Assembly (NCBI RefSeq): GCF_000948285.1
Contig: NZ_JYBP01000003.1
Span: 868,001 to 932,000, forward strand
Length of the DNA: 64,000 nucleotides
DNA from: Geobacillus kaustophilus
Lineage (GTDB): Bacteria > Bacillota > Bacilli > Bacillales > Anoxybacillaceae
Direction: 5' to 3'
Below are positions 57,694-64,000 of the stretch, piece after piece. Made by a program: the position numbers and the translations under genes. Numbering within the stretch: the first letter of the stretch is position 1; each line of letters begins with the position of its first letter. The notes under the pieces are model-generated. The model was given only the letters and a program-made list of their open reading frames with translations, was not told the origin of the DNA and did no database searches.

Positions 57694-57708
57694 TTTCTTT
57701 AAATGGAA
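57694..57708 (-). promoter_or_regulatory. IclR-type dyad upstream of the MFS gene
   Basis: The minus strand reads TTCCATT-T-AAAGAAA. A further half-site TTCCATTG lies at 57675 on the plus strand. The rest of 57517-57918 shows no gene. Confidence 0.5.
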
Positions 57709-57918
57709 TTCTTGAATGGATTATAACAAAGTTCGCTTTCGTTTGTCCATAACTTACTGAAAAATTTGAACTGTTTATGCAATCCGTTCAGACAATGGAC
57801 GGGCAGGAAGACAGGCCTAACGCAGCATATGTCCCTTCACACAGACGTTTAAATGAAAAAAGGCTTCGCCGCCCTTTCTCTTGTTGAAAGCAAAAAGGAA
57901 AGAAACGCGAAAAAAAGC

Positions 57919-57993
57919 TTGAACGGCGGTGAATGAAGATGCTAAAATGGGAGTAAGGTTCCACTGAAAGAAATGAAATTCCGTTGAACGGAA
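57919..57993 (+). promoter_or_regulatory. iclR promoter with two dyad operators
   Basis: -35 TTGAAC (57919-57924), an 18-bp spacer, -10 TAAAAT (57943-57948). Downstream are TTCCACT-G-AAAGAAA (57959-57973) and the perfect palindrome TTCCGTT-G-AACGGAA (57979-57993), 20 bp apart. Position fits autorepression by IclR. Confidence 0.72.
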
Positions 57994-58018
57994 CATAAGG
58001 AAGGGGGGAGACAAACAG

Positions 58019-58777
58019 GTGCAGGAAGAAAAAAAACACGAAGCCGGCTTGCGCACGGTGCAGCGGGCCATTGACATCTTGTATTGTTTTACCCTCGAGG
58101 AACAAGAGCTATCACTCACGGAAATTGCGAAAAAGATTTCGCTCGCCAAATCGACGACGACGCGCCTGCTCGCCACGCTGGAGCAAAACCGCCTTATCGT
58201 CAAAGATCCGGAGACGTTAAAGTACCGTCTTGGACAAGGGGTGTACTATTTAGGATACATTGCCGGCAAATCGATGGAAGTGCGGGAAATCGCGCGGCCG
58301 GTGATGGAGCGGCTGCGCGACGAGACGCGGGAGACGGTGAACTTGTACGTGCTCGAACAAGACGCCCGCGTTTGCATCGAACAGTGCGAAGGGCTTCAAG
58401 CGCTGCGCCATATGGTGAGAATCGGCGAGCGGCTGCCGCTTTGGGCGGGGGCGGGGGGAAAAGTATTGTTGGCCTATCAATCGCCCGAAGTTCAAGAGCG
58501 GATTTTTGCGCAAGTGCCGACAAAGGAACGATTGGATCGTCTGACGGCGGAGCTTGAGGCGATTCGCGAGCGCGGTGTGGCATCCAGCGTCGATGAACGG
58601 GAAGTCGGCTCTGCGGCCGTTGCGGCGCCCATTTTCGACATCCGCGGGGAAGTGGGCGCCTGCTTGTCCGTCTCTGGGCCGGCGCATCGATTTACACGGG
58701 AAGTGATGGAACAATTCAAGAGGCTCGTAAAAGAAGGAGCACAAGCCATTTCCGAAAAACTAGGTTATCGACCATAA
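58019..58777 (+). CDS. IclR-family transcriptional regulator
   Basis: 252 aa from GTG 58019 behind AAGGGGGGAG. N-terminal winged helix: GLRTVQRAIDILYCFT, LSLTEIAKKISLAKSTTTRLLATLEQN. The effector domain contains GQGVYYLGYIAG, LRDETRETVNLYVLE, LWAGAGGKVLLAYQ, EREVGSAAVAAPIFD and GEVGACLSVSGPAHRF. Cotranscribed with aroD and the CoA-transferase gene; probably controls them, the TRAP operon and the MFS gene in response to the imported acid or its CoA ester. Confidence 0.92.
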   Translation: MQEEKKHEAGLRTVQRAIDILYCFTLEEQELSLTEIAKKISLAKSTTTRLLATLEQNRLIVKDPETLKYRLGQGVYYLGYIAGKSMEVREIARPVMERLRDETRETVNLYVLEQDARVCIEQCEGLQALRHMVRIGERLPLWAGAGGKVLLAYQSPEVQERIFAQVPTKERLDRLTAELEAIRERGVASSVDEREVGSAAVAAPIFDIRGEVGACLSVSGPAHRFTREVMEQFKRLVKEGAQAISEKLGYRP

Positions 58778-58789
58778 GGGGGAGAGCAT

Positions 58790-59563
58790 ATGGCGATTGC
58801 AAAGCGTGCTGTCCGTGTGCGCAATGTCTTGATCGGGGGAGACGAACCGTGCATTTGCGCCCCGGTCGTCGGAGCGGACGCGAAGCAAGTGTTGGAGGAA
58901 ACAAGGCAAATCACGGAGAAAAAGCCGCATCTCATTGAATGGAGGGCGGACTTTTTCGAGGCGATTCGGGACGAACAGGAAGTGGCGGCCACATCGAGAA
59001 AGATGCGGGCGATTGCCGGAGACATCCCGATTTTGTTTACGGTTCGTTCCGAACAGGAAGGCGGGCAACCGATTTCGTTGACGGAAGAGGAAAAGATTCG
59101 GTTGTTTGAAACCGTCTGTGAAAGCGGGGCGATCGATTTGCTTGATTACGAGCTTGCCCATGGGCCGCGCATCCCGATCGTCCGGGAGCTGACGCGCCGC
59201 TATGGAGTGCGCCTTGTGTTGTCTTACCACAATTTTGATCATACGCCATCGAAGGAAGAGCTTGTCGCGAAAATGCGTCAAGCGGAACAATGCGGCGCCG
59301 ACATCGCGAAAGCAGCTGTGATGCCGAAAACGCGGGGGGATGTGCTCACGCTGCTGCAAGCGACGGAAGAAGCGCGAAAAGAGGTGGACATCCCGCTGAT
59401 CACGATGTCGATGGGGGCATTGGGCGCCATCACCCGCCTGGCAGGCGGATTGTTCGGCTCTGCCATCACCTTTGCAGTCGGACGGCAAAGCTCGGCGCCG
59501 GGGCAAATTCCGATTGAAGACGTCCGGACCGCGTTGTCGGTCATCATGACATACGGACAATAA
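58790..59563 (+). CDS. aroD: type I 3-dehydroquinate dehydratase
   Basis: 257 aa. Class I dehydroquinase: EWRADFFE, ILFTVRSEQEGG, LSYHNFDHTP with the catalytic His, DIAKAAVMP with the Schiff-base Lys, TMSMGALGAITR and FAVGRQSSAPGQI. Forms 3-dehydroshikimate from 3-dehydroquinate. Its place in an IclR operon with a CoA-transferase, apart from other aro genes, suggests a catabolic role (quinate-type) or recruitment for a related dehydration rather than housekeeping synthesis. Confidence 0.92.
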   Translation: MAIAKRAVRVRNVLIGGDEPCICAPVVGADAKQVLEETRQITEKKPHLIEWRADFFEAIRDEQEVAATSRKMRAIAGDIPILFTVRSEQEGGQPISLTEEEKIRLFETVCESGAIDLLDYELAHGPRIPIVRELTRRYGVRLVLSYHNFDHTPSKEELVAKMRQAEQCGADIAKAAVMPKTRGDVLTLLQATEEARKEVDIPLITMSMGALGAITRLAGGLFGSAITFAVGRQSSAPGQIPIEDVRTALSVIMTYGQ

Positions 59564-59587
59564 ATCGAAATGGGGGAGGAGATTGTC

Positions 59588-60787
59588 ATGGCGCGTTTGC
59601 CGCTGGAAGGCGTCAAAGTGCTCGATGTGTCGACAATGATCGCGGCGCCGTTTGGGGCGGTTTTGCTCGGTGATTTTGGCGCCGATGTCATCAAGGTGGA
59701 ATTGCCAGGAAAAGGGGATACGCTCCGCCATGTCGGGCCGTTCAAGGATGGGGAGCCGCTCCGCTGGCCCGGACTGGCGCGCAATAAACGGTCGCTCACG
59801 TTGGATTTGCGCAAAGAAGAAGGAATGAATATTTTTAAAGAGCTTGTCCGCCACGTCGATATTGTCATCGAAAATTTCCGCCCCGGCACGCTCGAAAAAT
59901 GGGGCGGCGGATATGAAGAACTGAAGCGGATCAATCCGAAGCTGGTGATGATTCGCGTCTCGGGCTACGGGCAAACAGGTCCGTTTCGCGAGAAAGCCGG
60001 ATTCGGCACGCCGGCGACGGCGTTCAGCGGGTTTACGTATTTGCAAGGGTATCCGGACCGTCCGCCGGTCAGCCCGTCGTTCTCCTTGACGGACTACATT
60101 ACCGGCATTTATGTGGCGTTTGCGGCGGTGACGGCCATTTACCACCGCGATGTCCATCCGAACGGCGAAGGGCAGATGGTCGATATCGGCCTTTACGAAT
60201 CGGTGTTCCGCATGATGGAGTTTTTGGTGGCGGAATATGACCAATTGGGCAAAGTGCGCGAGCGGTCGCCGGGATTGTCCGGCCATTCGAGCCCGGCGGG
60301 CACGTTTATGACGAAAGACGGGCATTGGGTCGTGCTTGTCACCAGCACCGATTCCACATTCGAGCGGCTGGCGAAGGCGATGGGGCGGGAAGATCTGTTG
60401 ACGGATGAGAAATTTTGCACAAACGAACGGCGGCTCGCCCATCATGAAGAGACAAACGGCATCGTCGCCGACTGGATCCGCACGAAGACGCGCGATGAAT
60501 TGCTTCACATTTTGGATGAGCATGGCGTGCCGGTCAGCCCGATTTTGAGCATTAAAGATATTTTTGAGCATCCGCATTACCAAGCAAGGGAAAACATCAT
60601 CGAAGTCGCCCATCCGCGCCTTGGCAAAATTAAAATGCCCGGCATTGTGCCGAAATTCGAAAAAACACCAGGCGCCATCCGCCGCACTGCTCCGGATTTA
60701 GGCGAGCATACCGAAGAGATTTTGCAAACGATGCTTGGCATGTCCAAGGAAGACATTGAGCGGCTGCGAGAAAACGAGATCATATGA
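59588..60787 (+). CDS. family III CoA-transferase (CaiB/BaiF/Frc)
   Basis: 399 aa from ATG 59588 behind GGGGGAGGAG. PLEGVKVLDVSTMIAAPFG, NKRSLTLDLRKEEG, IENFRPGTLEKWG, SGYGQTGPFREKAGF and GQMVDIGLYES, whose Asp is the catalytic residue forming the acyl anhydride. Transfers CoA (often from succinyl-CoA) to a carboxylic acid. With the citryl-CoA-lyase-like enzyme it suggests activation then retro-Claisen cleavage. Followed by a terminator. Confidence 0.92.
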   Translation: MARLPLEGVKVLDVSTMIAAPFGAVLLGDFGADVIKVELPGKGDTLRHVGPFKDGEPLRWPGLARNKRSLTLDLRKEEGMNIFKELVRHVDIVIENFRPGTLEKWGGGYEELKRINPKLVMIRVSGYGQTGPFREKAGFGTPATAFSGFTYLQGYPDRPPVSPSFSLTDYITGIYVAFAAVTAIYHRDVHPNGEGQMVDIGLYESVFRMMEFLVAEYDQLGKVRERSPGLSGHSSPAGTFMTKDGHWVVLVTSTDSTFERLAKAMGREDLLTDEKFCTNERRLAHHEETNGIVADWIRTKTRDELLHILDEHGVPVSPILSIKDIFEHPHYQARENIIEVAHPRLGKIKMPGIVPKFEKTPGAIRRTAPDLGEHTEEILQTMLGMSKEDIERLRENEII

Positions 60788-60813
60788 ATGAACGAACGGC
60801 GGCTTGCCGCCTT

Positions 60814-60852
60814 CCCGGCTCCTTGCCTTGTGCGAGGCTGCCGGGTTTTTTT
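60814..60852 (+). terminator. rho-independent terminator
   Basis: CCCGGC (60814-60819) pairs with GCCGGG (60840-60845), with additional pairing inside, followed by TTTTTTT. Confidence 0.85.
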
Positions 60853-60890
60853 GTTTCGAAGTTTGTTTTCCCGGCAGCCCACGCCTTGCA

Positions 60891-60920
60891 TTGACACTGC
60901 TTGCCGCCAGCCTTTATACT
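60891..60920 (+). promoter_or_regulatory. lacI-aroK promoter
   Basis: TTGACA (60891-60896), an 18-bp spacer, TATACT (60915-60920). The start site near 60927 would make a GTG at 60929 leaderless, favouring GTG 60962 for the regulator. Confidence 0.72.
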
Positions 60921-60961
60921 TTTGATAGGTGAAAGCGACGGTAAAGCAGGTGATTCGAACG

Positions 60962-61999
60962 GTGTCAGATAAAAAGCGTTCCCGCGTGACGCTCGAACAA
61001 GTCGCCAAACACGCCGGCGTGTCGCGGGCGACCGCCTCGCTTGTCGTCCGTGGGAGTCCGAATATTTCGAAAGAAACGCGAAAAAAAGTGCTCCAAGCGA
61101 TGAAAGAGCTTGGCTACGTCTATGACCGCGTGGCGGCCAATTTGCGTTCGCAGCGTTCGTCGACAGTTGGTCTTATTATCACCGAACTTGACAACCCGTT
61201 TTTTTCCGAATTGCTCGTTGGCGTCCATGAGGCGCTCGATCAGGAAGGATATACGGTCATTTTAGGCACGACGTTTGACCGGCCGGAAAAACAAGACGCC
61301 TTATTGTCGACGATGCTGGAGCATCGGGTGGGCGGTGTGATCATGAGCCCGGTTCCCGGATGTTCGGCAGAGATGCTCGAGCAGCTGCGGCAGTGGGATA
61401 TTCCTGTTGTATTGTTTGCCCGTGATGAACTTCCGGCCGGACAGTTTGATTATATTGGGATCGATAATATGGCCGGCGGGCGGATGGCGGTCGAGCATTT
61501 GCTCGAAGGCGGCCATCGGCGCATCGCCTTTATCGGTGGGTCTCCGCAATCGTCCGTATGGAAAGCGCGCCGGTCGGGGTACAGTGAAGCGTTGCGTGCG
61601 GCGGGCATCGAGATGGATGACACGCTGCTTGTGCCATCGGCGACGACAAGGCAAGGCGGGCGGATGGCGGTCAAACGCCTGTTGCAGCACCCGAACCCGC
61701 CGACAGCGCTCTTTTGTTACAACGATGTCGTCGCGTTTGGGGCGATGCTTGGCTTAAAAGAGGAAGGGATCGTTCCAGGGCGCGACATCGCGGTCGTCGG
61801 GTTTGACAACATTCAAGAATCGGCGCTGTTTCAGCCGCCGCTCACAACTGTCGCCGCATTTCCTGAGAAGATCGGCGCCTATGCGGCCAAGCAGCTGCAT
61901 GAACGCATGAGAGGGGATGCGAGTGCACCGAAACGGACGATTTTGCAGCCGGAGCTTGTCATTCGCCAGTCTTCTGGGAAGAGAGAGGAAAAGAGGTGA
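60962..61999 (+). CDS. LacI-family transcriptional regulator
   Basis: 345 aa from GTG 60962, with AGGTGA upstream. HTH VTLEQVAKHAGVSRATASLVV and hinge VYDRVAANLRSQRSSTVGLI, then a periplasmic-binding-protein-like sensor domain (LDNPFFSELLVGVHEAL, DYIGIDNMAGGRMAVEHL, FCYNDVVAFGAMLGL, VVGFDNIQESALF). Candidate binder of the TAGATCGATCTA sites, on the basis of the central CG only. Cotranscribed with shikimate kinase. Confidence 0.9.
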   Translation: MSDKKRSRVTLEQVAKHAGVSRATASLVVRGSPNISKETRKKVLQAMKELGYVYDRVAANLRSQRSSTVGLIITELDNPFFSELLVGVHEALDQEGYTVILGTTFDRPEKQDALLSTMLEHRVGGVIMSPVPGCSAEMLEQLRQWDIPVVLFARDELPAGQFDYIGIDNMAGGRMAVEHLLEGGHRRIAFIGGSPQSSVWKARRSGYSEALRAAGIEMDDTLLVPSATTRQGGRMAVKRLLQHPNPPTALFCYNDVVAFGAMLGLKEEGIVPGRDIAVVGFDNIQESALFQPPLTTVAAFPEKIGAYAAKQLHERMRGDASAPKRTILQPELVIRQSSGKREEKR

Positions 62000-62005
62000 A
62001 GCAGC

Positions 62006-62572
62006 GTGGAGAGGCAGACGGTCATCCCGCTTCGCGAGCGGAACATTATTTTGATCGGCTTTATGGGAGCGGGGAAAACAACGATCGGGCAGCTGGTCGC
62101 GAAGAAGCTGTACCGCGACTTCATCGATGTCGACGCGGAAATCGAGCGGCGGCACGGGATGTCGATTCCGGAGATGTTCGCGCAAAAAGGGGAAGCGTAC
62201 TTTCGACAGGTCGAGCGGGAACTGATCGTCAATTTATGCACAAATACAAGGTTGAAAATCATTTCGCTTGGCGGCGGCGCGTATTTGCAGGAAGACGTGC
62301 GGCGCGCCTGCCTAGCTCACGGCATCGTCTTTTTCCTAGACTTGTCGTGGGAGCATTGGAAAGAAGAGCGGCTGCCGCTCATTGTCGACAGCCGGCCAGT
62401 GTTGAAAAACAAAACGTTGGAAGAAGTGGAGCAGCTGTTTTTCCAGCGGCAGTCCGCTTACGCTCTCCATCACTCCCGTGTCGACATCAATGAACTTGAG
62501 GCGGAACAGGCGGCGAACCAAATGGTTGAGTCAATCAAATGGACATGGGACGTCTATGAGCCGAACCGGTAA
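62006..62572 (+). CDS. aroK: shikimate kinase
   Basis: 188 aa from GTG 62006 behind AGAGGTG. Walker A GFMGAGKTTIGQ, shikimate-binding FIDVDAEIERR (Asp), FRQVERE (Arg), GGGAYL, and lid-region LPLIVDSRPVL. Phosphorylates shikimate with ATP. Unusual here as partner of a LacI regulator; it may be a second copy used with catabolic shikimate-like compounds or a gluconate-kinase-like specificity variant. A stem AAGCTCCC/GGGAGCTT (62597-62618) follows. Confidence 0.85.
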   Translation: MERQTVIPLRERNIILIGFMGAGKTTIGQLVAKKLYRDFIDVDAEIERRHGMSIPEMFAQKGEAYFRQVERELIVNLCTNTRLKIISLGGGAYLQEDVRRACLAHGIVFFLDLSWEHWKEERLPLIVDSRPVLKNKTLEEVEQLFFQRQSAYALHHSRVDINELEAEQAANQMVESIKWTWDVYEPNR

Positions 62573-62618
62573 GGCGGCTTGTTGGCGGACAGGCAAGCTC
62601 CCGAGCAAGGGAGCTTCA

Positions 62619-64000
62619 GACTGTTGACAAAATGGTTATAAGACAGTTGTCTTATAACCATTTTGTTCCATTTTTAAGGTTGTTTTTCTTGATGAACGAA
62701 CCAAAATAGATGCATACTCGAATACATACAGAAAGGAGAGGCCCTTTCTCCACAAGTAGTTCGCCAATTTCTTTAAATTCATGGCAGCACAAACAAGCAT
62801 CGCCTGCATCTGGTTTCTTTCCAATCCTCGGTAATTCGTCCAGCGCAGACCATGCTTCTCTTTTAAATCTGCAAAATTCCGTTCAATCGTCTGTTTCCTT
62901 AATTCATACAACTCGCGATGTTCTGGTACATATCGTAAATGTTCGGCTTCTTCGTAATACTCTTGCCAAACATGGCGTGTCACGACTTTCGTATGATTTT
63001 TGCTTGCTGTACACTTTTGAAGGGATGGACATCCCTGACAGATGGATGGATCTGATTTATACTCCCGATAGCCTTCCCGATTCGTTGTTGAATAAGATAA
63101 CACTTGGTGATTGGGACAAAGGTAACAGTCAAAATGCTCGTCATATGCAAATTCAGATTTTCGGAAGAACCCATCTTTCGTCTTTGGACGAGTATATGGC
63201 CAAATCGGATGGATCTCTTGTTCTAATAGGTATTTCGCAATCGCTGGCGTTTTATATCCGGCATCGATGCACACATCTGTTGGGCATCCTTTGATTTCTT
63301 GCTTCACTCGCTCAAACAGTTCAAAAAACGCTTGGCTATCATGAACATTGGCGGCAGTGACATACGTGTGTAATATCCAACCATGTCGGTCACAAGCGGT
63401 GTGATAAGAGTAAGCAAATACCCGTTCACGTTCATTTTTCACAAACATCCCACTGTCTGGATCTGTTTTACTGACTTTGATTTCTCGTTTTTTTTTATCA
63501 TTTTCTGGCGGTAGTGGGGATTTCCCATGAGCGATGCGATCTCGCTCAATTTCTTTTTCTAATTCATCTTGATAAGCTTTCGCTTCCACTTCTGCCATTT
63601 CTGTTGTGAATTTTCTTTTGTTCGCACTCGCCTTCACATGAGTAGAATCGACAAATACGACACTTGGATCCACAAGCCCGTGTTGAAAGGCTTCTTCCAA
63701 GATTCTTGAAAAAATCTTTTGAAAAACATCGGTTCCCGCAAAACGTCGCGTGTAGTTTTTACTTGGTGTCGAATGATGGGGCACAGGATCATGCAGACTC
63801 AATCCCAAAAACCAACGATAAGCCACATTTGTTCGAATCTGTTCTACGGTTTCACGCATCGAACGAATCCCAAAGATGTAACGAATCAAATACATTTTGA
63901 ACAGCACAACGGGATCAAGACTTGGTCGTCCATGGTTAGGAGAATACAAATCCTTGACCATATCGTAGATAAAGGAGAAGTCAATGGCTTTTTCTAGTTT
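62619..64000 (-). mobile_element. IS1182-family element (right part outside window)
   Basis: The element enters just after the aroK hairpin and runs past the right edge. Near its left end is a perfect 40-bp palindrome (62629-62668: 19-bp arms beginning ACAAAATGG, centre GT) that also encodes the last residues of the transposase and could terminate transcription from both sides. The exact end is not determined. Confidence 0.8.
62636..64000 (-). CDS. IS1182-family transposase (5' end outside window)
   Basis: The frame is open to the right edge (KAIDFSFIYDMVKDLYS), so the ATG ending at 63961 is probably internal. Over 450 codons are visible. DDE features: FVDSTHVKASANKRK, CIDAGYKTPAIAKYL and a Glu in QTIERNFADLKEKHGLRW. 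A zinc-like cluster CYLCPNH...CQGCPSLQKC lies between them. Intact as far as seen. Confidence 0.92.
   Translation of the reverse strand, partial: KLEKAIDFSFIYDMVKDLYSPNHGRPSLDPVVLFKMYLIRYIFGIRSMRETVEQIRTNVAYRWFLGLSLHDPVPHHSTPSKNYTRRFAGTDVFQKIFSRILEEAFQHGLVDPSVVFVDSTHVKASANKRKFTTEMAEVEAKAYQDELEKEIERDRIAHGKSPLPPENDKKKREIKVSKTDPDSGMFVKNERERVFAYSYHTACDRHGWILHTYVTAANVHDSQAFFELFERVKQEIKGCPTDVCIDAGYKTPAIAKYLLEQEIHPIWPYTRPKTKDGFFRKSEFAYDEHFDCYLCPNHQVLSYSTTNREGYREYKSDPSICQGCPSLQKCTASKNHTKVVTRHVWQEYYEEAEHLRYVPEHRELYELRKQTIERNFADLKEKHGLRWTNYRGLERNQMQAMLVCAAMNLKKLANYLWRKGLSFLYVFEYASILVRSSRKTTLKMEQNGYKTTVL

Overview
The window looks like a thermophilic Bacillaceae chromosome, most likely Geobacillus or a close relative. 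This is inferred from IS types common in that genus (an IS5376-like IS21, a ~1.6 kb IS66 element, ISL3, IS1634, IS982, IS630, IS1182 and tnpB), from Bacillus-type genes (yhbDEF, glnKL, adenine deaminase, DUF202) and from strong AGGAGG ribosome sites. No database search was possible, so all names rest on motifs, length and context.

Layout. (1) 1-6849: the adaptation end of a type I-B-like CRISPR-Cas locus: cas3 (cut by the left edge), cas4 interrupted by an ISL3 element, cas1, cas2, leader, and a 28-repeat array with a perfect 264-bp internal tandem duplication. (2) 6850-12658: the array trailer abuts an adenine deaminase gene broken by an IS1634 deletion derivative, followed by yhbD-yhbE-yhbF and a DHA2 efflux pump. 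(3) 12659-32140: an insertion-sequence graveyard. Eight elements or derivatives and two identical 154-bp MITEs sit in or between decayed genes: an Rpn fragment, a ynfA/MFS chimera, an Lgt-like gene, resA with a stop in its CxxC motif, pieces of a possible secreted/toxin-like locus, and glnK with two frameshifts. Many insertions keep exact target duplications, so the ancestral reading frames can be rebuilt.

(4) 32160-40402: an intact persulfide/sulfur-transfer region: two DsrE-like proteins, a glutaredoxin, two rhodanese-persulfide dioxygenase fusions, several rhodaneses, TusA, a TusA-rhodanese fusion, a TauE/SafE exporter and DUF302. A CstR-type persulfide sensor (Cys31/Cys60) is encoded inside it. 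At least four copies of a TATACC-N5-GGGTATA-like dyad lie at its promoters, which suggests one CstR regulon. (5) 40516-46610: ordinary genes (desaturase, EamA, pRiA4b ORF-3 protein, HAD phosphatase, a permease).

(6) 46670-62572: a carboxylic-acid catabolic region that I cannot assign to a described pathway. It has a citryl-CoA-lyase-like citrate synthase homologue, aldehyde dehydrogenase, zinc alcohol dehydrogenase, ThDP enzyme, xylose-isomerase-like TIM barrel, TRAP transporter, MFS transporter, IclR regulator, type I dehydroquinase, family III CoA-transferase, LacI regulator and shikimate kinase. Four copies of the palindrome TAGATCGATCTA lie in the leader of the first operon. A different 15-bp dyad (TTCCRYT-N-WNMGRAA) recurs upstream of the TRAP operon, the MFS gene and iclR-aroD-CoA-transferase, which links these units into a probable IclR regulon. 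(7) From about 62620 to the right edge: an IS1182-type element, cut by the edge.
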